Of a DNA stretch of 64,000 nt, positions 1 to 10,890 are shown piece by piece. The stretch is from Dryomyza anilis (Eukaryota; Arthropoda; Insecta; Diptera; Dryomyzidae): NCBI GenBank assembly GCA_951804985.1, contig OX638135.1, positions 67,530,507-67,594,506 on the forward strand, read 5' to 3'. Position 1 is the stretch's first letter. Every line of letters starts with the position of its first letter. The translations under genes were made by a program, and so were the position numbers. The notes beneath the pieces were generated by a model. That model saw only the letters and a list, made by a program, of their open reading frames with translations. It made no database searches and was not told the DNA's origin.

Positions 1-1318
1 ACTGTTTCTGATTTATTGGTGGCTGATTACACTGTGTAGGTATTTCATGTTTTAATATCGGAGTGAAGGTAAATTCATACCCTTCCAAATGAAAAACGTC
101 ATGATATGACAAGCAAATATTTTGCAAAGATGCAACTTCTTCTTTATTCAATGATTCATCGATCTTTACATTGCCTAATAATTTATCAATTCTATTTTTT
201 ATATTAACCGTATTTATTGTGGAACTCGCCTTTGTTGCTTCTTTATATTTGTTAAAATTTGAAAATTTTGGCTTGAAATTGCTATCAATGGTCACCTCCT
301 TATCGGTGGCATTTAAACTTGATGCATATACTCTATTTCTTCTAACATTTGTTAAACTCTCTCCCAAATATACTCCTGGCTGAATTTCCTGTTTGTGTAA
401 CAAAACTATAGGAATTCTTGTTTTTAGTGGTAGTGATACAACCATGGCCGTTCTGGGCTGTACCCTGATTTGCTGATTAAAATTAATATTTTCTATGTCT
501 TGCAATGATTTTAATGGAAATTTTACAATGTGATTTTTGTCTTCATCAAAATATGTAATTTTTTATTTAACGCATTTATTATAGATCTGTTCCAGAGATT
601 GTCACGCCCGACTATTCCATCTGCTGGTACCCCTTGTTCAAGTGATACAACGTGTAGCGTTAAACTCATGTTTTCTATGTTTGTGTGCTGAATCTTAGTA
701 AGGTTCTAACGCATCCACCAAAAGCACCACTCAGATCTTTCTGAATATTTTTATTAAAATTCGGCAAATGTGCCTTCCTATTTTCCTTAATCAGGCTATC
801 CTCAGATCCAGAATCCACTAACAGAGTAACTTTTCCATTCTTTGCTGCCTTGCAAGGTACTTCAATGAACACATCTTGAAACACTCTCCATGCTGGTTAA
901 ATATTTTACGATGTATGCCTAATTGTGAAGCTAATTTCATTATCCTTGACATAAATCTATTCTTAAAATTATTAACAATTGGAGGCAGCTTAATTTTTCA
1001 AATCGTGCATTTATTATATGTACACTTCTGACGATAAAACGCACATAGCACTAATAATAAAAAGAAATATTAAAATTACTTAATTGCAAATTATACTTGC
1101 CCCTGTACGGAATTTATCTACAGTCTTGTCAGACGTTTGATCTACAGTTCCCAAATTTTCAGGGCCTTTATTTATAACTTTCTTTTTATTCGGTTTATTT
1201 TTGATTTTATTATTCTTGATTTTAATATTTTTGTTTTCAGATTTAATCGGTTTTACTTTATTCGCTTTCTTTACAATTTGTTTATTTTTAATTTCCTTAA
1301 TTCCTATATTCTGTTCAT
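1..1318 (-). mobile_element. Ty3/gypsy (17.6/297-like) remnant, outer part of left inverted arm
   Basis: This stretch is the reverse complement of about 7866-9180 with only scattered differences, so it is a second copy of the same gypsy element in the opposite orientation. Read on the minus strand it covers the end of gag, the protease and the spacer leading to reverse transcriptase. It runs off the window at position 1, so the RT part of this copy is not visible. It is interrupted at about 1318 by a 3.4-kb insertion and resumes at 4694. Assignment to gypsy rests on the protease motif and on the RT and integrase in the partner copy. Confidence 0.85.
675..884 (-). pseudogene. Retropepsin-like protease, left gypsy copy
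   Basis: The minus-strand frame encodes a retroviral-type aspartic protease core with the motif LLVDSGSEDSLIKE. The DSG triad carries the catalytic Asp. The partner copy at 8296-8505 reads DSGAEASLIKE, which is closer to the usual DS/TGA motif, so this copy has diverged just after the active site. Enzymes of this family dimerise and cut Gag-Pol into mature proteins. The frame is about 70 codons, shorter than a full protease (about 100), and sits within a gag-pol unit full of stops, so it is a relic. Confidence 0.7.
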
Positions 1319-1350
1319 TATTATTACAAGCTTTTATTTAACTTCACTTG

Positions 1351-1397
1351 TTTGTACCTTTGTTCGTTTGTTCGTTTGTTCGTTTTTTCGTTTGTTA
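1351..1397. repeat. GTTCGTTT-type simple repeat
   Basis: Short tandem run built on TTGTTCGT near the left end of the block inserted into the left gypsy arm. Confidence 0.8.
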
Positions 1398-1509
1398 GTA
1401 TGTCGGGCACAAAAATATCAAATTTGACATACTTCCTTATATCCGATCGAGTTGAAACTTGGAACACATATAGTATTCGATGTGGCACATATAAAAATAA
1501 ATTTTAAAG

Positions 1510-1840
1510 TTCGAATTTTGGCCGATAGGGGGCGCTAAAACTATTTTTAGACCGTGTGAGATCTGTTCTTTACCTAGAATGTTGAAGTTTAGAATATGTA
1601 TAGTTTTAGACACGGGGAAAAATATGGCAAACTCAGAACTTTGAATTTTGTCCGCTAGGGGGCGCATTTGCTATTAATGGACCCTCTAAAGTGCGCTCTT
1701 CACCTAGAAAATTGAAATTTAAAATATGTATAGTATTGGCAACGGGGAAAAATTTGGCAAACTTAGAACTTCGAATTTTCTCTGCTAGAGGTCACATTAA
1801 TTATTAATGGTCCCTCTGAAATGTGATCTTCACCTAGTAA
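1510..1840. repeat. Degenerate ~125-bp tandem repeat
   Basis: About 2.5 diverged copies of a unit are visible. Each has a GAATTTT...CGCTAGGGGGCGC-like core, followed by TTCACCTAGAA and ATGTATAGT, then GGGGAAAAA. Cores fall near 1516, 1642 and 1768. No coding content is seen. Confidence 0.7.
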
Positions 1841-2105
1841 GATCAAATGCTTTTAATATAATAAATAAAACTGCTCATCCGATTTTCTTGAAATTTTTAC
1901 CACAGATGCGGTATGATTTCAATATGATATAACTCGGCACTTTCACCAGCTACGAACATGAAACAAAAAACTCAAATACAAAAAAAAAAAAATGAAAAGT
2001 AAAAACACAAAAGCAAAAGCACAAAACAAAAGCAAAAATACAAAAAATAAAATCAATAACATAAAACTAAAAACCAAACTAAAGGAAAAACAAAAAAAAA
2101 GGAGA

Positions 2106-2590
2106 GATAAAGAAAAACGAACTCACCACACTAAAACTCACCACACTAAAACTCACCACAATAAAATTCACCACACTAAAATTCATCACACTAAAATTCA
2201 TCACACTAAAACTCACTACACTATAACTCACCACACTAAAATTCACCACAATAAAACTCCTCATATTATAACTCACCACACTAAAACTCACAATACTATA
2301 ACTCACCACACTGAAATTCACTACACTAAAATTCACCACAATAAAATGTACAACATAAAAATTCACCGAACTAAAACTCTCCACAATAATATTCACCTCA
2401 CTAAAACTCACCACACTCAAACTGACCACACTAAAACTCACCACACTAAAACTCACCACACTAATACTCACCACACTAAAACTCACCACACCAAAATTCA
2501 CCACACCAAAATTCACCACACCTAAACTTACCACACCTAAACTCACCACATTAAAACTCACCACATTAAAACTCACCACATTAAAACTTC
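2106..2590. repeat. 15-bp minisatellite (ACTCACCACACTAAA)n
   Basis: About 32 imperfect copies of a 15-bp unit. Because 15 is a multiple of three, the array is open on both strands: a His/Thr/Lys-rich frame on plus and a Val/Ser/Phe-rich frame on minus. Neither looks like a real protein. Confidence 0.95.
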
Positions 2591-2729
2591 TACTGGGAAT
2601 AACTCTACGGTGAAGAATTCTACGGGAAAGCGTTCTATGGAGAAGAATTTTACGTCTGTATAGTATTGAAGACAGAAATATGTCATATTTATTTATATGT
2701 TATATTTATTTACTTAGAGCTTTGATTTT

Positions 2730-3260
2730 CCATCGCTAGAGGACGTTAAGTACGAAATTTTATATCGCAGTAACCACTGAACAGATCTCTGTAAAACTTG
2801 GTGCAGCAATTCTTTCGAGCACGCAAATTAATGCAGTTCAGAAAGTAGTTCTAAATTTCATCGAGAGGGGGCGGTAAAGGCACAATTTTATATCTCGGTA
2901 ACCATTGAACCGATCTATGCAAAACTTCATTAAGTGACTTCTTCGGGACCCCAATTTAACATATCGTCGTTGTAGAACGAAAAGTCACAAACTAACATTT
3001 TTTTGAATAATTTAAATTGCTAGTTTGTTGATTAATACTATATGCGGGCACCAAATATAACATACTCTAGAGTGTAGTTATAAATTATATCGATAGAGGG
3101 TGTTAAGATCAAAATTTTAAATCTCGGTTATCACTTAACTGATCTCGACAATGCTTGGTACAGGAAATCGTTGCGGAAATTTTCAAAGACTAGAAAGTAG
3201 TTCAAATTACATCGACAGAAGGTGTTAAGGGCAAAAATTATAACTAGGTAACCGCTGAAC
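2730..3260. repeat. Second degenerate tandem repeat block
   Basis: Four diverged units recur near 2740, 2872, 3101 and 3222. Each has a GAGGG(G)(C)G(G)TTAAG-like start, then ATCTCGGTAACC.CTGAACCGATC and a TGCAAAACTT-like stretch. Spacing is irregular (about 120-230 bp). No coding content is seen. Confidence 0.6.
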
Positions 3261-3644
3261 CGATCAATGCAAAATAATAACTCTAATGACCATATAACGA
3301 CTAAAAAAGTAAAAATAAAAAAACTAATAAAAAAAAACTTTTTAAAAATCAAGCTTTTATAAAAATCTGTACTAAAAAATTAAAAATAAATTTACTAAAA
3401 ATATAAAATATATTTATAGTAGGTATGTATATTTATTATGAATACATGTTAAATATGAAATAAATTAAATTAAATCTTATTCAAATTATATTATTAAGAT
3501 ATACGTTTATAAGAAATAAATTTTAAAATTTACTAAGAGGTTTCCAAATATAAAAATAAAAGCGTGGGGCGAAAATATTATAAATTACCATCATATTACA
3601 TTTGTAAATGTGTAGCTTAAATATGAATTTTAACTATCAAACAA

Positions 3645-3669
3645 TATATATATATATATATATATATAT
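3645..3669. repeat. (TA)n microsatellite
   Basis: Uninterrupted AT dinucleotide run inside the long-TIR element. Confidence 0.95.
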
Positions 3670-3911
3670 CTTATACATCACAAACCTACAACTCTTTCTA
3701 TTTTAAATCTCGCAACCGCTCAGCACACTATAACTCTTCACAGCATAAGGCAAGATTGTATAGGATATATCACGTCCCGTTGTCCAGTTACACCCAGATT
3801 CTACATGACGATTATAATATAAAAGTCGAGAGTTGTAGCATTTTAAAAGGTTTGCTTATTTGACAAGTGCCACAAACCTCTGTGAAATTACAACCCTTTA
3901 TGGCAAGGAGA

Positions 3912-4151
3912 TATATCGTCGGTGATACTGCAAAACCGTCTAACTGCATGTGAGAATTACGCCTAATTTTGATTTATAATCGGGTTTTTAATGATGTGTT
4001 GATCGGATAAATAGAAATTAGGCATACTTAATTTGTATGGATTAAGTGCAAAATTGAGATTGAAAATAGTTTTGTTTCTTCTGTAAAATTCTTTTTGTAA
4101 GAGGTATTCGAAAATGTAGATAGACGGTTTTGCAGTATCACCGACGATATA
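3912..4151. mobile_element. ~240-bp MITE with 31-bp perfect TIRs
   Basis: Positions 3912-3942 and 4121-4151 are perfect 31-bp inverted repeats containing GTCGGTGATACTGCAAAACC. The outermost bases are TATA, compatible with a TA target duplication as in Tc1/mariner-type elements. It is nested inside the long-TIR element and carries no coding sequence. The family assignment is inference only. Confidence 0.75.
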
Positions 4152-4693
4152 ACGTTAATCTACATCATTTAGCCAAATTCCATGAATTAAATTAAGTACA
4201 TAAATAAATATTTCTAATTAAAAGTTAAGTTTTACCAGATTATCCTGAGGTAAAAACATAACACATGCCAAAAAAATATTATTGGGCTTCCGATATCAGC
4301 ACTGCCTACAAAACTCATAGATACTTCCATACAGATCTACCCCTTCTCCAAAATTATATTGAAAACTATTGCAAAGTTGAATTAAATTGCAAAGTTTATT
4401 AGTGCTAGAGTTGGACTGTAATATTCAATAATTTTGCCGCACGCTTTTATTTTTGTATTTGGAAACCTCTTAGTAAATTTTAAAATTTATTTCTTATAAA
4501 CGTATATCTTAATAATATAATTTGAATAAGATTTAATTTAATTTATTTCATATTTAACATGTATTCATAATAAATATACATACCTACTATAAATATATTT
4601 TATATTTTTAGTAAATTTATTTTTAATTTTTTAGTACAGATTTTTATAAAAGCTTGATTTTTAAAAAGTTTTTTTTTATTAGTTTTTTTTTTT

Positions 4694-5953
4694 TCACGTC
4701 AAGTTGTGTTTTTATTATTATTTAGTTCATTAAATATTTTTGTTGGAAGATTTCTATCTTCATTAATATGTATCTTCACTTTTTGTTCTTTATTTTCTTG
4801 ATTACTATACTCTCTATTTCACTCTGTTGTAGTGTTATGCTACAAACTTCTACAACTTCATGCCTAACACTATTACCTGTAGCTGATTTAATATTTCCTT
4901 CCGCATAACAATTAGTAATTGTATGCCCTTTTCTATTATACCATGAGCATTTCATATTACTTGTATTATTTTTCGTTCGATTATTATTATCACGTTGTTG
5001 TATATAATTTGATGGTGTATTCATATTTTCCATTCTATTATTAGCAAATTTCCAATTATATTCGTGTCCGTAAATTTCACACACTTTGTAAAAAGATGTA
5101 TTCCAACAATCTTTCCTATGTCCCGATTTTTTACAAACGGAACATATTGGGAATGTTCTCCATATTTCGGGATTTATATCAGCATTATTAATTATTTGTC
5201 CAAATTCATCTGCTAAAGTTTTGCTTTGCTCATTGCTTTTTTAAATAGATTCATCCTTAAAATTATATATGTCCTGTTTCGACCATGGTTCTCGCTGCAT
5301 AAGGGCTTCCACATTTATAGCTTCATCTAACAATGCATCTAATGTGTTTGACTTGCTATCAAACATTATAATTGTTATTGTTGGATGAAAGAAGTCATAA
5401 CTCAATCCAACAACTCTAATCTGAACACGTCATGAATACCTATGTTTTTTCTGTACTTTTTACTTCCGATCTGCAATACCATGAATTGTAATCTATATAA
5501 CCGTCTGGCAAAGGCCCTCAACTTTTCTCCACTATTTTGATATGTTTGTCTAATCTCTTGTAGTACTAAATCTAAGGAAACTACTACTAAGTATGTTTTT
5601 TTAGCAAATCGTATAAATCTTCTTTTTTTTCGCAATTTCTTGACCTTACTAAGTCATAAGCATCCCCATTCAATCGTAACCTATCGCATTTAATAAATAC
5701 AATATTTTTAGAATCTTGAATTCCAAGCTTCGCAGCCTTTACAACCTTCAATAAATCTATAAATTTCTGTTTTTAATAATTGTGAATCCTTTCCAGAAAA
5801 GCAGGGAACCAAATATTGAAAGAGTTTCAAAATATTTTCCGTACGCATTTTGATTGTCGACAGTGTTATTTACTATTTCTTAATTTGTTTCGTGCTATAT
5901 TTAACTTTTGTTTACCATTACTTATGACATTTTTTTTATATATATCGTTATCA
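4694..5953 (-). mobile_element. Ty3/gypsy remnant, gag part of left inverted arm
   Basis: Reverse complement of about 6607-7865. On the minus strand it begins near 5953 and runs through gag before the 3.4-kb insertion. Frames are broken repeatedly. Copy-to-copy identity is high, and both arms share at least one apparent lesion (second zinc knuckle, Cys to Tyr). Confidence 0.85.
4776..5816 (-). pseudogene. gypsy Gag pseudogene, left copy
   Basis: Gag forms the particle and packages element RNA. The left copy keeps a canonical zinc knuckle at about 5103-5146 (minus), CSVCKKSGHRKDCW, which is CX2CX4HX4C. A second knuckle-like motif at about 4920-4960 reads CSWYNRKGHTITNC, with Tyr where a Cys is expected. 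The N-terminal part (around 5402-5816) matches the partner frame starting at 6687. Several frames are needed to follow the protein, so it is not translatable as one polypeptide. The clean first knuckle here versus a frameshifted one in the right copy shows that the copies have decayed separately since they arose. Confidence 0.7.
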
Positions 5954-6606
5954 AATATCAAATATTTTAAATTTATTTCATATCAAATATTTCGAAAAAC
6001 ACACACAAAAGTAAATATATCAAATGAAATTTATTTCAACGTATTCAACGGAACATAAAAGATAAAAGTTGCCGAACTTTTTCTCTCCGTTGCGTTATTT
6101 TGAACGCATACTTTGTCATTGGGACTCTTTTCAGACAAATTCATACATTTCAAACGTTATGTCAGTTGAATACGTTTACGAACGGATATAAAGTATTGAT
6201 TGGGCTAAGCGCTTAATTAATACAAAATTTTCTTTGATGTTGAATAAACGTTCTTTTGTATAAAACAAATAATTGTTTTTAATAATTAATAAAAAAATAT
6301 AACAGTGTCAAATATAACACTATTAATATACAAATTTAAATACATTATTAACAAAAAATGCGATATTCATTTCATGATAAATATTTTGAATAAAAAATAT
6401 CAATTCAATTTTAGATACTTAGCTGAAAAATAAATATAAATATACACATAGTAATATTAAAATATATGATAACACATATACAAAATTTATGAAATTATAA
6501 TTTGCTAAATAATTTATAAATTGTTATATCAAAAATACAATATAAAATATTTAAAATAAAAGTATGAAACATTAATTATTTTTCAAAATGTAAAAATTTA
6601 AATTAT
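5954..6606. other. Unique spacer between head-to-head gypsy arms
   Basis: This AT-rich 653-bp stretch separates the two inverted arms. It shows no convincing internal symmetry, LTR pair, primer-binding site or long frame. It may hold the 5' leader or LTR remnant of one arm, but nothing in the sequence settles that. Confidence 0.5.
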
Positions 6607-6686
6607 AACGATATATATAAAAAAAATGTCATAAGTAATGGTAAACAAAAGTTAAATATAGCACGAAACAAATTAAGAAATAGTAA

Positions 6687-7740
6687 ATGACACTGTCGAC
6701 AATCAAAATGCGTACGGAAAATATTTTGAAACTCCTTCAATATTTGGTTCCCTGCTTTTCTGGAACGGATTCACAATTATTAAAAACAGAAATTTATAGA
6801 TTTATTGAAGGTTGTAAAGCTGCGAAGCTTGGAATTCAAGAATCAGAAAACATTGTATTTATTAAATGCGATAGGTTACGATTGAATGGGGATGCTTATG
6901 ACTTAGTAAGGTCAAGAAATTTCGAAAAAATAGAAGATTTATACGATTTGCTAAAAAAACATACTTAGTAGTAGTTTCCTTAGATTTAGTACTACAACAG
7001 ATTAGACAAACATATCAAAATAGTGGAGAAAAATTGAGGTCCTTTGCCAGACGGTTATATGGATTACAATTCATGGCATTGCAGATCGGAAGTAAAAAGT
7101 ACAAAAAAAACATAGGTATTGATGACGTGTTCAGATTAGAGTTGTTGGATTCAGTTCTGACTTCTTTCATCCAGCAATAAAAATTATAATTTTTGATAGC
7201 AAGTCAAACACATTAGATGCATTGTTAGATGAAGCTATAAATGTGGAAGCCCTTATGCAGCGAGAACCATGGTCGAAACAGGACATATATAATTTAAGAA
7301 ACTATTTATAAAAGCAATGAGCAAAGCAAAACTTTAGCAGATGAATTTGGACAAATAAATAATAATGCTGATATAAATCCCGAAATAAGGAGAACATTCC
7401 CAATATGTTCTTTTTGTACAAAAAAACAGGACATAGGGAAGTTTGTTGGAATACATCTTTTTACAAAGTGTGTGAAATTTACGGACACGAATATAATTGG
7501 AAATTTGCTAATAATAGAATGGAAAATATGAATACACCATCAAATTATATACAACAACGTGATAATAATAATCGAACGAAAAATAATACAAGTAATATGA
7601 AATGCTCATGGTATAATAGAAAAGGGCATACAATTACTAATTGTTATGCGGAAGAAAATATTGAATCAGCTACAGGTAATAGTGTTAGGCATGAAGTTGT
7701 AGAAGTTTGTAGCATAACACTACAACAGAGTGAAATATAG
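6687..7740 (+). pseudogene. gypsy Gag pseudogene, right copy
   Basis: A 93-codon frame opens at 6687 (RTENILKLLQYLVPCFSG...), breaks near 6968 and continues in other frames to 7740. A zinc knuckle near 7405-7455 is split by a one-base shift in an A-run: CSFC lies in one frame and KKTGHREVCW in the next. The second knuckle carries Tyr in place of the second Cys. The region 7800-8040 is very Lys/Asn/Ile-rich, as in the basic tail of such Gags. The 5' start is ambiguous because the homology with the left arm begins at 6607, upstream of the first Met. Confidence 0.7.
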
Positions 7741-8295
7741 AGTATAGTAATCAAGAAAATAAAGAACAAAAATTGAAGATACATATTAATGAAGATAGAA
7801 ATCTTCCCTCAAAAACATGTAATGAACTAAATAATAATAAAAACACAACTTGACGCGAAAAATGAACAGAATAGAGGAATTAAGGAAATTAAAAATAAAC
7901 AAATTGTAAAGAAAGCGAATAAAGTAAAACCGATTAAATCGGAAAACAAAAATATTAAAATCAAGAATAATAAAATCAAAAATAAACCGAATAAAAAGAA
8001 AGTTATAAATAAGGGCCCTGAAAATTTGGGAATTGTATATCAAACGTCTGACAAGACTGTAGATAAATTCCGTACAGGGGCAAGTATAATTTGCTATTAA
8101 TTAATTTTAATATTTCTTTTTATTATTAGCGCTATGTGGGTTTTATCGTCAGAAGTGTATGTATAATAAATGCACGATTTGTAAAATTAAATTGACTCCA
8201 ATTGTTAATAATTATAAGAATAGATTTATGTCAAGGATAATGAAATTAGCTTCACAATTAGGCAAACATCGTAAAATATTTAACCAGCATGGAGA

Positions 8296-8505
8296 GTGTT
8301 TCAAGATGTGTTCATTGAAGTACCTTGCAAGGCAGCAAAGAATGGAAAAGTTACTCTGTTAGTGGATTCTGGAGCTGAGGCCAGCCTGATTAAGGAAAAT
8401 AGGAAGGCACATTTGCCGAATTTTAATAAAAATATTCAGAAAGATCTGAGTGGTGCTTTTGGTGGATGCGTTAGAACCTTACTAAGATTCAGCACACAAA
8501 CATAG
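8296..8505 (+). pseudogene. Retropepsin-like protease, right gypsy copy
   Basis: The frame contains VTLLVDSGAEASLIKE, the aspartic protease active-site loop with hydrophobic residues before and a small residue after DSG. About 70 codons are open before a stop at 8503. It lies between gag and RT as expected for gypsy Pol. The Met at 8296 is probably not a true start, since protease in these elements is made as part of a Gag-Pol or Pol polyprotein. Confidence 0.7.
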
Positions 8506-8674
8506 AAAACATGAGTTTAACGCTACACGTTGTATCACTTGAACAAGGGGTACCAGCAGATGGAATAGTCGGGCGTGACAATCTCTGGAACAGATCTATA
8601 ATAAATGCGTTAAATAAAAAATTACATATTTTGATGAAGACAAAAATCACATTGTAAAATTTCCATTAAAATCA

Positions 8675-9157
8675 TTGCAAGACATAGAAAATATTAATTT
8701 TAATCAGCAAATCAGGGTACAGCCCAGAACGGCCATGGTTGTATCACTACCACTAAAAACAAAAATTCCTATAGTTTTGTTACACAAACAGGAAATTCAG
8801 CCAGGAGTATATTTGGGAGAGAGTTTAACAAATGTTAGAAGAAATAGAGTATATGCATCAAGTTTAAATGCCACCGATAAAGAGGTGACCATTGATAGCA
8901 ATTTCAAGCCAAAATTTTCAAATTTTAACAAATATAAAGAAGCAACAAAGGCGAGTTCCACAATAAATACGGTTAATATAAAAAATAGAATTGATAAATT
9001 ATTAGGCAATGTAAAGATCGATGAATCATTGAATAAAGAAGAAGTTGCATGTTTGCAAAATATTTGCTTGTCATATCATGACGTTTTTCATTTGGAAGGG
9101 GATGAATTTACCTTCACTCCGATATTAAAACATGAAATACCTACACAGTGGAATTAG
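8675..9157 (+). pseudogene. gypsy Pol, protease-RT linker region
   Basis: A 160-codon open frame has the typical pre-RT composition of 17.6/297-like Pol: RVQPRTAMVVSLPLKT, then QEIQPGVYLGESLTNVRRNR, and an acidic stretch ending FHLEGDEFTFT followed by ILKHEIPTQ. It leads directly into the RT block. The frame stops at TAG 9155-9157. The left arm does not share this stop, so the lesion arose after the two copies diverged. Confidence 0.65.
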
Positions 9158-9168
9158 CCACCAATAAA

Positions 9169-9840
9169 TCAGAAACAGTATAAACTTCCCCATACGCATC
9201 GAAATGAGATTAATAGACAAGTATCAAAGATGTTAGACGATGAAATTATTTCACCAAGAATGTCGCCTTGGAATTCCCCATTATTATTGGTACCTAAAAA
9301 GAACGATAAAGATGGCAATAAGAAATGGAGACTGGTTATAGATGTCGGAAAATTAAATGACGTCACTATCAAACAGGTATTTCCTATACCACGAATAGAT
9401 CAGATTTTAGACCAGCTAGGTCATAGTCGGTATTTTTCAACACCAGATTTAGCAAGTGGTCACCATCAGGTTCTAGTTGAAGAGGATGACATAGTGGTAT
9501 ATGGAAATGATTTAGCAGAACACGAGCACAGGCTATGCAAGGTTTTGCAAAAGCTGAGAGAACATAATTTGAAATTAAATACAGAGAAATGTCAGTTTTT
9601 ACGACGCGAGGTTATATATTTAGGCCATAAGTGGCCTGAGTTAGGTGCACTACCAGACCCGGCCAAAGTAGAGTCTGTTAAAAATATTCCAGTTCCGAAA
9701 AATAGGAAGGAAGTTCAAGCATTTTTAGGCTTAATTAATTATTACCGGAAATTTATAGGAGGTATGCTGAAGTTGTCATTACCAATAAACTGTTTGCTAA
9801 AAAAGGACGCTAAGTTCATATCAATTGCCAAAATTTGTTT
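9169..9840 (+). pseudogene. gypsy reverse transcriptase with core deletion
   Basis: The RT starts with YKLPHTHRNEINRQVSKML and continues WNSPLLLVPKKNDKDGNKKW and RLVIDVGKLND. At about 9484-9490 the protein jumps from HHQVLVEE straight to DDIVVYGNDLAEHEHRL. The stretch between the palm's first catalytic block and the YLDD box is missing, including the Tyr-Leu of YLDD. The thumb side is present (FLRREVIYLGHK, NRKEVQAFLGLINYYRKFIG). An enzyme made from this frame could not polymerise. Flanking PR and RNase H place it in gypsy Pol. Confidence 0.8.
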
Positions 9841-9894
9841 TTAAAACTCAAATAATCAATCATGTCACCACCCATACTATCGTAACCGGACCCA

Positions 9895-10130
9895 TCGAAA
9901 CGAAACAATTGGCGCGGTTCTGTCGCAAGGTGAAGTTGGAAGCGACTGTCCGATCGCGTTTGCCAGTAGGACTCTTAACGATGCGGAAACACGCTATTCT
10001 ACTATAGAGAAAGAATTTTTGGCAATTGTATGGGCAACAAAAAGGGCATATCTTTTGGGAAGGCCATTTAAAATTTATACAGATCATCAGCCCCTAAAGG
10101 GTAATGCAAACTTAAAAGATCAGACGTTTC
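9895..10130 (+). pseudogene. gypsy RNase H domain remnant
   Basis: Two frames are needed to read it. About 9915-10010 encodes [20 protein letters not shown] and [20 protein letters not shown], then [20 protein letters not shown] up to 10110. These are the hallmark stretches of the LTR-retrotransposon RNase H. The N-terminal strand with the first catalytic Asp is scrambled upstream of 9910. Confidence 0.75.
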
Positions 10131-10532
10131 GTGGTCACCAAGGTGGTGTAAAAACATTTTTAAGAATTCGGCAACAGTACCGATGGAAGGGTATGCAGAA
10201 GCAAAGAAAAGATTATGTGAACAAATTTTCGAAATGCCAGGTAATCAAGAGTTCAAGGCTGACGAAGATGCCAATGGTTCTAACTGATACGCCAGTCAGA
10301 CCTTTGACAAAGTGTACATGGACCTGGTGGTTATTCTTCCTGAAACCATTTCAGGGAATAAATACATCTTAACGTTTCAAGACGATTTCTCTAAATTTAT
10401 GTGCTGTGTGGCTATCCCGATGCGGAAGCCAACACCGAAGCAAAAGCATTCTTCAACGAAATAGTTACACGTCACAACATACCCAAAGTATTGGTAACAG
10501 ACAATGGATCGAATTTCGTATCCAAACACTGC
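10120..10532 (+). pseudogene. gypsy integrase, truncated after second catalytic Asp
   Basis: The HHCC zinc-binding region is seen as a [20 protein letters not shown] block followed by a [12 protein letters not shown] block; one Cys position reads Phe. The core follows over a frameshift. The second catalytic block, PKVLVTDNGSNFVSK, lies at about 10470-10532. The catalytic Glu region is absent because homology ends at about 10533, where a reversed non-LTR fragment begins. Integrases of this class insert the element cDNA; this one is dead. Confidence 0.75.
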
Positions 10533-10890
10533 GGAACTCCAGAATTGATGAAATGTTGTTCTGACAAAACACTATACATCGCAACTCGTATTGAACGACC
10601 CTGGAGAAAACTCGATATCCATCGAGTAAAAGAATTACCGACACCATATGCAATTAGTTTTTATAGGTGGGCTTTATGCCACACTTGATCAAAAACCTTG
10701 TAAATATCCAGAGCAACAACCGTACTCTCCCAAAAAAGGTGAATTCAATTTTTGGAAAGGACCGCCATCAAGTCACGGGTGTATCTGGTTCTACGAAATC
10801 AGATTGTCGGTCACTAAGTAATTCGTTGTGCTCCAGATAGCTCACAAAATGGAAGTTTATTATGATTCCCATTACCTTGGAGAGCGCGGA
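10533..10890 (-). mobile_element. Non-LTR retrotransposon RT fragment, reversed
   Basis: Read on the minus strand this encodes pieces typical of non-LTR RT palm: EHNELLSDRQSDF, then a VVALDIYKVFDQVWHKA motif-A-like block, a LIAYGVGNSFTRWISSFLQG block, and EQHFINSGVPQC just before the junction. The GVPQG box is thus cut at GVPQC. Frames shift within it. It is fused tail-in to the gypsy integrase, producing an artificial plus-strand frame at 10401-10688. The clade (Jockey, CR1 or R1) is not resolved. Confidence 0.65.

Larger units (their letters stand above)
3317..4693. mobile_element. Long-TIR non-autonomous DNA element
   Basis: The first ~260 bp (about 3317-3577) and the last ~260 bp (about 4432-4693) are near-perfect reverse complements. 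They run from an AAAAAACTAAT end inward to GGTTTCCAAATA. No transposase frame lies between them. The outer right end coincides with the point where gypsy homology resumes. The superfamily cannot be assigned because the target duplication is obscured by A/T runs. Confidence 0.75.
6607..10532 (+). mobile_element. Ty3/gypsy (17.6/297-like) element, right copy, decayed
   Basis: Order along the plus strand: gag (6687-7740), spacer, protease (8296-8505), pre-RT (8675-9157), RT (9169-9840), RNase H (about 9920-10120) and integrase (about 10120-10532). That order (PR-RT-RH-IN) is the Ty3/gypsy order. Multiple frameshifts and an internal RT deletion make it inactive. No LTR, PBS or env is recognised. 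The 3' end is cut off by a reversed non-LTR fragment at about 10533. Confidence 0.85.

Noticed and set aside
1992..2579. Long frames on both strands encoding His/Thr/Lys or Val/Ser/Phe repeats
   Set aside because: They are translations of the 15-bp minisatellite; the unit length keeps any frame open.
5954..6606. Shared LTR pair at the centre of the head-to-head gypsy repeat
   Set aside because: No terminal TG...CA pair, primer site or internal symmetry could be found in the spacer.
6607..10532. Envelope gene making the 17.6-like element a retrovirus-like errantivirus
   Set aside because: No env-like frame is seen; the 3' part after integrase is replaced by unrelated fragments.
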